This document shows, in pieces, positions 16,467-24,836 of a stretch of 33,039 nt of DNA. The stretch is taken from contig CAIJFC010000191.1 in NCBI GenBank assembly GCA_903819815.1, positions 1-33,039 of the forward strand, in the 5' to 3' direction. Numbering within the stretch: the first letter of the stretch is position 1; every line of letters starts with the position of its first letter. A program made the translations under genes and the position numbers. The notes under the pieces were generated by a model. That model saw nothing but the letters and a program-made list of their open reading frames with translations. It did not search any database and was not told the DNA's origin. The DNA is from an uncultured Bacteroidota bacterium (GTDB lineage: Bacteria; Bacteroidota; Bacteroidia; Flavobacteriales; Flavobacteriaceae).

Positions 16467-16661
16467 ATGAAATATTTAAAATACACCCCTTACATTTATC
16501 TTTTTGCTGCATTTTTCTTTGTTTACAAAGCATTAGAGGTTTGGAGCCCAAACTCTCAAGAGCATTTACTTTTTTATGGCATTGCCACTCTATCACTGCT
16601 TATGTTTTTCTTCAGAAGACATTATGCAAAAAAATTCGAAGCAAGAAAAAATTCAAAATAA
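16467..16661 (+). CDS. Small two-helix membrane protein, unknown function
   Basis: A 64-residue protein with two hydrophobic segments (about 7-23 and 35-50) separated by a short polar loop containing SPNSQEH, and a very basic C-terminal tail (RRHYAKKFEARKNSK), predicted to stay in the cytoplasm. It lies 11 bases after lptC and three bases before the DUF21/CBS gene, so it is almost certainly translated within this operon. Its position, size and charge pattern suggest an accessory of one of its membrane neighbours. No family name is recognised. Confidence 0.75.
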   Translation: MKYLKYTPYIYLFAAFFFVYKALEVWSPNSQEHLLFYGIATLSLLMFFFRRHYAKKFEARKNSK

Positions 16662-16664
16662 TTT

Positions 16665-17924
16665 ATGGAAATCACAATTATCATTATATGTTTGATATTA
16701 TGTGCGTTTTTCTCAGGAATGGAAATTGCTTTCATTTCTTCCAATAAAATATACCTTGAGATAGAAAAAAAACAAGATAATTTCCTTTCTCAAATATTAT
16801 CAAAATTAACTGAAAAACCATCTCAGTTCATCGCTACTATGCTCATTGGAAACAACGTAGCATTAGTGGTATATAGTTTTTTCATGGGCGAACTTCTAAT
16901 GGGTTGGTTTAAAACCATTGGATTTGAATTTTCTAGTTTAATTGATTTATTAATACAAACAATACTTTCAACTTTAATTGTATTAATCACTTCTGAATTT
17001 TTACCAAAAGTTTTTTTTCAAATTTATGCCAATAGTTTTGTAAAGTTTTTTGCAATTCCAGCCTATTTTTTCTACCTGCTTTTTTATTTTGTTTCCACTT
17101 TTATCATGTGGATCTCTGATACCATTTTGAAACGATTTTTTAAAACCGAAGGCGATTTTGTGCCCTTATTTTTCAGCAAAGTAGAACTAGGAAATTATAT
17201 TTCTGAGCAAATGAATCATTTTGAAGATCATGAAACGGTAGATTCTGAAATCCAAATTTTTCAAAATGCACTTGAATTTTCTGGTGTTAAAGCCAGAGAC
17301 ATTATGACGCCCAGAACCGAAATTGCAGGAGTTGATCTCCTTGATTCTATTGATGATTTAAAGGAAATTTTTATAAAAACAGGCTATTCTAAAATCATGG
17401 TTTATCAAAATTCTTTGGATGATTGTATAGGATATGTTCATTCATTTGAGTTATTTAAGAAACCAAAAACTATTAAATCAATATTAATTAGGGTGGAATT
17501 TATTCCTGAAACTATTTTTATAAAAGAAGCGTTAGATTTATTAATAAAGAAAAGAAAAAGTGTTGCGGTTGTTTTAGATGAACATGGTGGAACATCAGGA
17601 ATCATAACTATAGAAGACATAGTAGAAGAACTTTTTGGCGAAATTGAAGACGAACACGATTCAGAAGAAATTCGAATAGAACAAGAAATTGAAGAAGGGG
17701 TTTTTCTATTTTCAGCTAGATTAGATGTAGAGTACATAAATCAAACCTACAAACTCAATATTCCCGAAAGCGATTCCTATGGAACATTAGGAGGATTTAT
17801 TGTAGATCACACCAAAGAAATCCCACAAAAAGGAAATAAAATTAGCATTGGAAACTATAATTTTGTAATTGAAGAAGCTTCAAATAATAAAATTGAATTA
17901 GTTAAAATGTCTATAAATGACTAA
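16665..17924 (+). CDS. DUF21/CBS/CorC_HlyC membrane protein (CNNM-type transporter, 'hemolysin family')
   Basis: A 419-residue protein. The N-terminal DUF21 (CNNM) membrane domain spans about residues 1-180 (ILCAFFSGMEIAFISSNKI; LIGNNVALVVYS). A CBS pair follows at about 211-335, with DIMTPRTEIAGVD in the first and VLDEHGGTSGIITIEDIVEE in the second. A CorC_HlyC domain lies at about 345-415 (SYGTLGGFIVD). Homologues move or control Mg2+ or related cations, with CBS domains binding adenine nucleotides; the old name 'hemolysin' is misleading. GldE of flavobacteria is a paralogue, but nothing here ties this copy to gliding. It follows the small membrane protein gene by three bases. Confidence 0.9.
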   Translation: MEITIIIICLILCAFFSGMEIAFISSNKIYLEIEKKQDNFLSQILSKLTEKPSQFIATMLIGNNVALVVYSFFMGELLMGWFKTIGFEFSSLIDLLIQTILSTLIVLITSEFLPKVFFQIYANSFVKFFAIPAYFFYLLFYFVSTFIMWISDTILKRFFKTEGDFVPLFFSKVELGNYISEQMNHFEDHETVDSEIQIFQNALEFSGVKARDIMTPRTEIAGVDLLDSIDDLKEIFIKTGYSKIMVYQNSLDDCIGYVHSFELFKKPKTIKSILIRVEFIPETIFIKEALDLLIKKRKSVAVVLDEHGGTSGIITIEDIVEELFGEIEDEHDSEEIRIEQEIEEGVFLFSARLDVEYINQTYKLNIPESDSYGTLGGFIVDHTKEIPQKGNKISIGNYNFVIEEASNNKIELVKMSIND

Positions 17925-17993
17925 TATTAAAAAAATAAGGTAATTTATTGCAAAAATATAACTTTACAACTATTATAATTAAATAGATAATTG

Positions 17994-18001
17994 TATTTTC
18001 G
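17994..18001 (+). promoter_or_regulatory. Possible -7 element for the PpiD-like gene
   Basis: TATTTTCG at 17994-18001 differs from TAnnTTTG at one base and lies 30 bases before the ATG at 18032. The 107-base gap before this gene suggests its own promoter, but no TTG box is seen at the right distance upstream. Confidence 0.35.
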
Positions 18002-18031
18002 CAGACAGAATTTTAAATAACAAAATAAAAA

Positions 18032-20134
18032 ATGGCAGTTTTACAAAAAATTAGACAACGTTCACTTCTTCTAATATTAATAATTGGATTTTGTTTACTA
18101 GCTTTTATAGTAGGTGATCTTTTTAACAATGGAGGATTTTCAAGTTCTTCAAAAGATGTAGGTAGTATTAATGGAAAAGGAATTTCATTTGAAGATTTCA
18201 GAATTAAAGTTAGTAATGTAGAAAAAAGTGGGCAAGGAACTACTTCAACTCAAGCCGCAAATAGAGTCTGGGAAGAAGAAGTTTCAATTGCTTTATTAAC
18301 CGCAGAATTTGACAAATTAGGAATCAGAGTGGGTGAAAACCACATTATGGAGATTTTCAAGGCGGATCAAAATATCGGTCAAAATCCAACTTTTTTGAAT
18401 GCAGCTGGAAAATTTGACGTAGCAAAATTTAAAGAATTCTTCAAAGCGAATCCTGATCAAGCTCAAAATCTAAAAGAAAGAGAGAAAAGTGCCGCGCTAA
18501 ATGCGAAGTTTCAAATATATAATTCGTTAATTAAAGCAGGAGTTTACACAACGGATAGTGAAGGTAAATTCAAATACGGAATGGAGTCTAACAAAGTTAA
18601 CTTTGATTATGTTTCTGTTTTATTCTCTACAATTAAAGATAGTGACGTTAAAATTTCTGACGAAGAAATTACTAACTACATGAAAACAAAGGAGAAAAAA
18701 TACAAAGCGGAAGAATCTCGTGAAATTCAATACGTTTTAATTGAAGATAAGGCATCGCCAGAAGATGAAACAGAAGTTAAAACCTCAGTTACGGCTTTAT
18801 TGTCTCCAAGAGTTGAATACAACAAAGAAACAAGTAAAAATGACACTGTGCCAGGATTTAAAGGAGCTCCTGATCCAGTTGATTTCGTAAATTCGAATTC
18901 TGACAAACCTTACGATTCAACTTATGTAGCCAAAAAAGATTTGCCAGCTCAATTCGCTGAACAATTATATAACTTGGCGCCAGGAGAAGTTTTTGGACCT
19001 TATACAAATAATAATTTTGTATGTCTTTCTAAATCTTTAGGTAAAAAAGCAGGTGCTCAGGTAAAATCAAGTCACATTTTAATTAGCTGGGTAGGTGCTG
19101 AAAGAGCAGCTCCAAAAGAAAACAGAACTAAAGAACAAGCAAAAGTTAAAGCCGAAGGGATATTGGCGCAAGCATTAGCAAATCCAGGAATGTTCCAAAT
19201 AGTAGCATTTACAAATTCTGAAGATCCTTCAGTTCAACAAAATGGTGGTGACATGGGTTACATTTCAAGTGATGCGAACTTTGCTAAAGGGTATAAAGAT
19301 TTCGTATTCTCTAATCCTGTTGGAAAAATTGGGTTGGCTGAAACTGAATTTGGGTATCATATTATTAATGTAACTGACAAGCAAGATGCCGTTCGATTGG
19401 CAACAGTGGCTCAAAAAATCGAACCTTCTGAAGCTACAACAGATAAAATTTACACGAAAGCGGTAAAATTTGAAATGGATGCAACTGAAGGGGATTTTGA
19501 TAAAGTGGCTAAAGCTGCAAAACTTCAAACCAATCCTTCTATTAAAGTAAAAATAATGGACGAAACTTTTGGAATACTCGGAAACCAAAGACAAATTGTT
19601 CGTTGGGCTTTTGAAGGTGAAACTAACATTGGCGATGTAAAAAGATTTGAAGTGCCTAATGTTGGAAATGTAATTGCAAAAGTAAAAGCAGTATTTGAAG
19701 CGGGTTTAACTCCAATTGCTGATGCAAGACCAATGGTAGAGCCAATCTTGAAAAATAAGAAAAAAGCAGAAATGATCAAAGCTAAAATGAAGGGTGCTAC
19801 TTTAGAAGCTATTGCAAATGCAAATAAAACTCAAGTAAAACCAGCGGCTGATGTAACTCTTGAAAATCCAACTTTACCAGGTGTTGGTCAAGAAGCAAAA
19901 GTAGTAGGAATAGCTTTTGCATTAAAAGGAAACTCAATTTCTGCACCAATTGAAGGTAACTTAGGAGTTTATGTGGTGAAAACTAAAACGGTATTTACTG
20001 CACCTGCTATTAAAAGTTATAAAGATTATGTAGCTAAATTAAATTCTCAAAATGCTTCAGCTTCAGGAAGAATTATTCCTGCTTTGAAAGTTGATGCTAA
20101 AATTGAAGATAATAGATCACAATTCAATTACTAG
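18032..20134 (+). CDS. PpiD/SurA-like membrane-anchored peptidylprolyl isomerase
   Basis: A 700-residue periplasmic folding factor. One N-terminal membrane segment (about 11-31, LLLILIIGFCLLAFIVGDLF) anchors it to the inner membrane. A SurA_N-type chaperone region spans about 35-230 (GKGISFEDFRIKVSNVEK). A parvulin (PpiC) domain lies at about 346-450 with QVKSSHILISW, QNGGDMGYIS and EFGYHIINVTDK, and a second region at about 470-690 carries further helices and a degenerate parvulin-like part. The family catalyses prolyl cis-trans isomerisation and holds outer-membrane clients. It closes the coaX-to-PpiD gene run and is followed by a strong terminator. The anchor and length fit PpiD better than soluble SurA. 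Confidence 0.9.
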   Translation: MAVLQKIRQRSLLLILIIGFCLLAFIVGDLFNNGGFSSSSKDVGSINGKGISFEDFRIKVSNVEKSGQGTTSTQAANRVWEEEVSIALLTAEFDKLGIRVGENHIMEIFKADQNIGQNPTFLNAAGKFDVAKFKEFFKANPDQAQNLKEREKSAALNAKFQIYNSLIKAGVYTTDSEGKFKYGMESNKVNFDYVSVLFSTIKDSDVKISDEEITNYMKTKEKKYKAEESREIQYVLIEDKASPEDETEVKTSVTALLSPRVEYNKETSKNDTVPGFKGAPDPVDFVNSNSDKPYDSTYVAKKDLPAQFAEQLYNLAPGEVFGPYTNNNFVCLSKSLGKKAGAQVKSSHILISWVGAERAAPKENRTKEQAKVKAEGILAQALANPGMFQIVAFTNSEDPSVQQNGGDMGYISSDANFAKGYKDFVFSNPVGKIGLAETEFGYHIINVTDKQDAVRLATVAQKIEPSEATTDKIYTKAVKFEMDATEGDFDKVAKAAKLQTNPSIKVKIMDETFGILGNQRQIVRWAFEGETNIGDVKRFEVPNVGNVIAKVKAVFEAGLTPIADARPMVEPILKNKKKAEMIKAKMKGATLEAIANANKTQVKPAADVTLENPTLPGVGQEAKVVGIAFALKGNSISAPIEGNLGVYVVKTKTVFTAPAIKSYKDYVAKLNSQNASASGRIIPALKVDAKIEDNRSQFNY

Positions 20135-20151
20135 AAATAGTTTAAAATTAT

Positions 20152-20184
20152 AAAAAAACCCGTCAATTTATTGACGGGTTTTTT
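20152..20184. terminator. Bidirectional Rho-independent terminator
   Basis: A perfect eight-base stem, CCCGTCAA at 20159-20166 and TTGACGGG at 20171-20178, with loop TTTA. It is followed by six T (20179-20184) and preceded by seven A (20152-20158). It lies between the convergent PpiD-like gene (ends 20134) and GHMP kinase gene (ends 20202) and should stop transcription from both sides. Confidence 0.92.
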
Positions 20185-20201
20185 GTTGCTTTAAACTGAA
20201 A

Positions 20202-21110
20202 TTATAGTATCATATCTTTATAGTAAACGAAAGTTTCAAAACCTTTATTTTCAAAATAGGAGGTTGGGTTTTCATTGGAAACGACCAAAACAAAATCACC
20301 ACCCCATGCCCCTAGACTTTTTATTGAACCATCAAAATCAGAGAATAAATTTTCTTTTACCGTTGGAAGTTCTAAAACTTCACTCATTATATTTTCGTGC
20401 TTTTGAAGCAATTCTTTTAATTTTTCTAAAGAAGTTACTTCGGCAATTTCAATTGTAATTTTGTTGATTTCGGGAAAAATGGCACTCAAATTATTTTGTT
20501 TTTTATAATACGACGCAATTGCAGATTTGCTACTTTGCTTTTGATTCAAATAAACAAAATATAAATTATTAGAAAAAGCAGGATTGAAATTCACTATTTC
20601 AACTTCGGGTTTTCCATCAATTATTTGATAAAATATAGGAGAATCATTTTGAGCGCACGCAATATCATAACCACTACCGCCAAAACTGTTTTTAAGCAGC
20701 TCAAAAGCATTAATTTTCAACCATTGCGCAATATTATTTATTAAAGTCGAAGAGGTTCCTAAACCCCAAAATTTCGGAAAGGTAAGTTTTGTTGAAATAG
20801 AATAACCTTCAGACGAATTTAGAAACTTTGGATTTAATAAAAAAGCTTCATGCAAAATCTTAATTAATGTTTCTCTTTCCGATTCATTATCATTATTAAA
20901 ATCAATAATCTCCTTGAAGGATATAGTTTCTTCAAACCACAAACTATTGTCATAATCAAAACTTGCCCAATGAATTTGTCCTACGGCACCAGTAGTAATT
21001 TTTAGAAATTGCCCGTATTTTGTTGGCAATGCCAATGCTTTTGCTCCGTCAAGAACTAAATATTCCCCTGTGATTAAGAGTTTTCCGTTACTGTAAAATG
21101 TTTTTTCCAT
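20202..21110 (-). CDS. GYDIA-family GHMP kinase (mevalonate-pathway type)
   Basis: The start is the ATG at 21110 (302 residues, MEKTFYSNGKLLITGEY); an upstream in-frame TTG at 21119 has no support. GHMP kinase features are an N-terminal NGKLLITGEYLVLDGAKALA strand-helix, the ATP loop LTFPKFWGLGTSST (GLGTSST at 116-122), and GGSGYDIACA with GYDIA at 147-151, the motif that names this Bacteroidota group. A C-terminal glycine loop reads LGAWGGDFVLV. Members of the superfamily phosphorylate mevalonate, phosphomevalonate, homoserine or galactose. Here the gene lies 27 bases downstream of HMG-CoA reductase on the same strand, so mevalonate or phosphomevalonate is the likely substrate; this is inference from context. 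Cytoplasmic. Confidence 0.87.
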   Translation of the reverse strand: MEKTFYSNGKLLITGEYLVLDGAKALALPTKYGQFLKITTGAVGQIHWASFDYDNSLWFEETISFKEIIDFNNDNESERETLIKILHEAFLLNPKFLNSSEGYSISTKLTFPKFWGLGTSSTLINNIAQWLKINAFELLKNSFGGSGYDIACAQNDSPIFYQIIDGKPEVEIVNFNPAFSNNLYFVYLNQKQSSKSAIASYYKKQNNLSAIFPEINKITIEIAEVTSLEKLKELLQKHENIMSEVLELPTVKENLFSDFDGSIKSLGAWGGDFVLVVSNENPTSYFENKGFETFVYYKDMIL

Positions 21111-21137
21111 TTTTGTCAATGCGAGGAATGAAGCAAT

Positions 21138-22454
21138 CTATTTTCTTAATTTTTCAATAAATTCAACTGCGGCAGAATGAGAAACTAAAGTATCTTTGAA
21201 ATGATGTTTTATCAAAACCCGTTCTTCATCAGTAACCTGATATTGATTTAATATATTGTTGAGGTGCATTTTCATATGCCCTTCTTGAATTCCAGTTGTA
21301 GTTAACGAACGTAAAGCGGCAAAATTTTGTGCTAATCCAGCTACGGCAACCACTTCCATAAGTTCCTTCGCCGATGGTTTTTCTAGCATTTCTAATGACA
21401 ACTTCACCATTGGATGAAGAGAGGTTAAACCGCCAACTGTTCCTAAAGCCAAAGGAATTTCTATCCAAAAACTAAAAATTTCATCTTCAATTTTAGCATG
21501 GGACAAACTAGAATACTGTCCGTTTCTAGAAGCATAGGCGTGAATACCTGCTTCAACAGCGCGAAAATCATTTCCTGTTGCCAAAACTACCGCATCAACA
21601 CCGTTCATGATGCCTTTGTTGTGAGTTACTGCTCTGAAAGGCTCGACTTCAGCAATTTGAACCGCTTGAACAAATTTTTCGGCGAAAACTTCAGGATTTT
21701 CAATATTTTTATCTGCTAATTCGGCTACTTTACAAGAAACTTCTGCACGAACGATGCAATTGGGAACGTAATTCGACAAAATACTCATTACGACTTCAAT
21801 ATTTTTTTCGCTTTCAGTGAAATTAAAATAGGAATTAGCTTCTTCTTTCAGTGTTTTTGCAAATTGTTCTAAACACGAATTTATAAAGTTGGCGCCCATG
21901 GAATCTTTAGTCTCAAATGTGGCATGCAATTGATAATAATTTGGAATTAGACTGGTTTTATTTCTGAGCTCAATGGACAAAATTCCACCGCCTCGTTTTT
22001 GCATATTTTTGGTTACACTCTCGGTAGCCTCATAAAATTTATGATTAATTTCCTTGAAGAAATTTTCCAATTTTACTAAGTCGCCGTTGAATATAAAATG
22101 AACTTGCCCAATTTTTTCTGTATTCAAAACCATAGCTTTAAATCCGCCACGCGTGGCCCAATATTTTGCCGATTTTGAAGCTGCGGCTACAACCGAACTT
22201 TCTTCAATTGCCATGGGTATCGTTTTGTATTTTCCATTAATAAGAAAATTGGGTGCAACGCCCAAAGGCAAATAAAAATTCGTGATTGTATTTTCAATGA
22301 ATTCGTCATGCAGTTGTTGGATTTTTGAATCCGAATTCCAATATTTTTTTATAATAGAAATAGCTTCATTCGAATCAGAAAAATAGGCGTTTGCAATCCA
22401 ATTTATCTTCTCTTCTTTTGATAATTTTGAAAATCCAGCAATGGCATTATTCAT
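21138..22454 (-). CDS. mvaA: Hydroxymethylglutaryl-CoA reductase, class II type
   Basis: Interconverts HMG-CoA and mevalonate with NAD(P)H. The 438-residue protein shows the class II signatures: IEESSVVAAASKSAKYW with Glu84/85, SMGANFINSCLEQ at 185-197, AVTHNKGIMNGVDAVVLATG with Lys280 and Asp287, LGTVGGLTSLHP, and GIQEGHMKMH with the presumed general acid His393. Class II enzymes are often labelled 'degradative' after Pseudomonas mevalonii. Next to a GHMP kinase in a flavobacterium, the enzyme more probably makes mevalonate for isoprenoid synthesis. It is first in a two-gene minus-strand operon with a good -7 box 23 bases upstream. All catalytic residues appear present. Confidence 0.94.
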   Translation of the reverse strand: MNNAIAGFSKLSKEEKINWIANAYFSDSNEAISIIKKYWNSDSKIQQLHDEFIENTITNFYLPLGVAPNFLINGKYKTIPMAIEESSVVAAASKSAKYWATRGGFKAMVLNTEKIGQVHFIFNGDLVKLENFFKEINHKFYEATESVTKNMQKRGGGILSIELRNKTSLIPNYYQLHATFETKDSMGANFINSCLEQFAKTLKEEANSYFNFTESEKNIEVVMSILSNYVPNCIVRAEVSCKVAELADKNIENPEVFAEKFVQAVQIAEVEPFRAVTHNKGIMNGVDAVVLATGNDFRAVEAGIHAYASRNGQYSSLSHAKIEDEIFSFWIEIPLALGTVGGLTSLHPMVKLSLEMLEKPSAKELMEVVAVAGLAQNFAALRSLTTTGIQEGHMKMHLNNILNQYQVTDEERVLIKHHFKDTLVSHSAAVEFIEKLRK

Positions 22455-22476
22455 TTATGTAAATTATTAATTCATG

Positions 22477-22484
22477 CAAATATA
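22477..22484 (-). promoter_or_regulatory. -7 promoter element for HMG-CoA reductase
   Basis: TATATTTG on the minus strand (22484-22477) is a perfect TAnnTTTG box, 22 bases before the ATG. At the expected -33 distance the sequence is only T-rich (TTATTTT), so the -33 part is weak. Confidence 0.6.
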
Positions 22485-22598
22485 CATTTTCATCAATTCT
22501 AATAAAATAACTTGCCTATGAAATTACATTTTAAGAAAAAAAAGGTGTTAATTTGATAAATTTTCACTAAAATTGAATGTTTTTTAAAAATCCCACTT

Positions 22599-24770
22599 AT
22601 GAAATTTATTTACAAATTTTCTTTATTATTCGTATTCGTCTCTTTTTCAGTTTTGGCCCAACAAAAAATAACTATTGAGTCGATTTATTCAGGTGCTTTT
22701 CGAGCTAAAGGAATGGATGATTTACAAGCATTAAAAAATACAAATCAATATACTGTTTTGAATTTTGATCGTACTTCAAGAAGTTTACAAATTGACCTTT
22801 ATGATTTTGCCACACTAAAAAAAGTTTCTACTTTAATCGATTCAAAAGACCATCAATTACTTGAAGGTATTGACAGTTATACTTTTAGTTCAGATGAAAA
22901 AACAATTTTAATTGCTACTAATTCAGATCAAATTTTTCGCCATTCATTTGTAGCCAATTACTTCTTATATGTTATAGCTACTAAAAAATTAACCCCATTA
23001 TTTGATTTTAAAATTCAAGAACCTACTTTTTCCCCTGATGGAACTAAAATTGCTTTTGCAAAAGAAAACAACCTATTCATTTATGATATCGCTTCGAAAT
23101 CAACGGAGCAAATTACATCAGACGGAGTTAGAAATTCAATTATTAATGGAATTACAGACTGGGTTTACGAAGAAGAGTTTGCATTTGTAAGAGCATTCGA
23201 TTGGAGTGGCGACAGTAAGAAATTGGCTTACATTCGTTTTGATGAAAGTCAAGTTCCTGAATTTTCAATGTCGATGTTTCAGAAAGATTTATATCCAACA
23301 ATTGAAACGTTTAAATATCCAAAAGCGGGCGAAAAAAATTCGGAAGTTTCCTTACATATTTATGATGTCGCTAAAGGAAATATTAAAAATATCGACTTAA
23401 AAAATTATTCCGATTTTTATATCGCAAGAATGAAATGGACAAATAACAGTAATGTGCTGTGTGCTCAAATATTAAATCGTCATCAGGATAATTTAGATTT
23501 ACTTTTTGTAGACGGAACTTCTGGAACTGCAAAAGTGGTGTTGAATGAAAAGGACAAAGCTTATGTTGATGTAACGGACAACTTGACATTTTTGAAAGAC
23601 AACAGTTTCATTTGGACTAGTGAAAAAGATGGTTTCAATCATATTTATGTTTATGATAAAAATGGGAAGCTAAAAAATCAAGTTACAAAAGGAAATTGGG
23701 AAGTAACGAATTACTATGGTTTTGACGAAAAAAACCAAACTATTTTTTATCAATCAGTAGAAAATGGTTCTATCAATAGAGACGTTTATAGAATTGGATT
23801 AAATGGAAAAAACAAAGTAAGATTGTCTGCCAACACCGGTACGAATAACGCTACGTTTAGTCCTAATTTTGAATATTTTATTTCAACCTTTTCAAGTGCT
23901 ACTCAGCCATCTAAATATACTTTAAATGATGCCAAAAACGGAAAAGAAATTCAAGTTATTGAAAACAATGAAGCATTAGCAAATAAAATCAAATCTTATA
24001 ATTTACCTTCAAAAGAGTTTTTTGTATTGAAAACGGAAAAAGGAAACGAACTAAACGCATGGATTTTAAAACCTAAAGATTTTGATCCTTCCAAAAAATA
24101 CCCCGTATTTATGTATCAATATTCAGGTCCAGGATCGCAACAAGTGAATAACGATTGGAACGGAACAGACGATTATTGGTTTATGATGTTAACCCAACAA
24201 GGCTATATTGTAGCTTGTGTTGACGGACGTGGAACAGGATTTAAAGGTGCTGAATTCAAAAAAGTAACCCAAAAAGAACTAGGAAAATACGAAGTGGAAG
24301 ACCAAATTGATGCCGCCAAAGTAATTGGAAATTATCCTTTTGTAGATAAAACAAGAATCGGTATATTTGGATGGTCGTATGGTGGTTTTATGGCTTCCAA
24401 CTGTATCATGAAAGGGAATGATGTTTTCAAAATGGCAATTGCCGTTGCTCCCGTTACCAATTGGAGATTTTACGATAGCATTTATACCGAAAGATACATG
24501 CAAACTCCTGCGGAAAATGCAAGTGGATACGATGAAAATTCGCCAATTAACCACGTTGATAAATTGAAAGGAAAATTTCTTTTAATTCATGGTTCCGGGG
24601 ACGATAACGTTCATGTTCAGAATTCTATGCAAATGATGGAAGCGTTAATACAAGCCAATAAACAATTCGATTCGCAAATTTACCCAGATAACAATCATGG
24701 TATTTATGGTGGAAAGACTAGAATTCAATTATATAATAAAATGACTAATTTTATTTTCAATAATTTATAG
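22599..24770 (+). CDS. Dipeptidyl peptidase IV (S9 family)
   Basis: A 723-residue exported serine peptidase with signal peptide (FVFVSFSVLAQ). The N-terminal beta-propeller (about 35-460) holds DWVYEEEFAF, the double-Glu motif (within 188-194) that fixes the free amino terminus of the substrate and marks true DPP-IV enzymes. The C-terminal alpha/beta hydrolase has GWSYGGFMAS with nucleophile Ser593, HGSGDDNVHVQ with Asp668, and DNNHGIYGG with His700. It removes X-Pro or X-Ala dipeptides from peptide N-termini in the periplasm. Three peptide transporter genes follow at once, the first 66 bases later, which suggests release and import of dipeptides as one process. Length and catalytic residues are normal. 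A weak -7-like TAAAATTG lies at 22568-22575. Confidence 0.95.
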   Translation: MKFIYKFSLLFVFVSFSVLAQQKITIESIYSGAFRAKGMDDLQALKNTNQYTVLNFDRTSRSLQIDLYDFATLKKVSTLIDSKDHQLLEGIDSYTFSSDEKTILIATNSDQIFRHSFVANYFLYVIATKKLTPLFDFKIQEPTFSPDGTKIAFAKENNLFIYDIASKSTEQITSDGVRNSIINGITDWVYEEEFAFVRAFDWSGDSKKLAYIRFDESQVPEFSMSMFQKDLYPTIETFKYPKAGEKNSEVSLHIYDVAKGNIKNIDLKNYSDFYIARMKWTNNSNVLCAQILNRHQDNLDLLFVDGTSGTAKVVLNEKDKAYVDVTDNLTFLKDNSFIWTSEKDGFNHIYVYDKNGKLKNQVTKGNWEVTNYYGFDEKNQTIFYQSVENGSINRDVYRIGLNGKNKVRLSANTGTNNATFSPNFEYFISTFSSATQPSKYTLNDAKNGKEIQVIENNEALANKIKSYNLPSKEFFVLKTEKGNELNAWILKPKDFDPSKKYPVFMYQYSGPGSQQVNNDWNGTDDYWFMMLTQQGYIVACVDGRGTGFKGAEFKKVTQKELGKYEVEDQIDAAKVIGNYPFVDKTRIGIFGWSYGGFMASNCIMKGNDVFKMAIAVAPVTNWRFYDSIYTERYMQTPAENASGYDENSPINHVDKLKGKFLLIHGSGDDNVHVQNSMQMMEALIQANKQFDSQIYPDNNHGIYGGKTRIQLYNKMTNFIFNNL

Positions 24771-24836
24771 GAGTATATTTAAACTAATAATAATCAATCA
24801 AATTAACCAAAAACTAAATTAACAAATAACAAAAAA

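Noticed and set aside
16665-17924. Calling the DUF21/CBS protein GldE
   Set aside because: GldE belongs to the same broad family, but the neighbours here are lptC and a PpiD-like gene, not gldD or ssb, so a gliding role is not supported.
21111-21119. TTG at 21119 as start of the GHMP kinase
   Set aside because: The ATG three codons later directly precedes the conserved N-terminal strand; the extension adds nothing.
21138-22454. A mevalonate-degradation role for the HMG-CoA reductase
   Set aside because: No lyase or mevalonate uptake gene is near; the adjacent GHMP kinase argues for synthesis.
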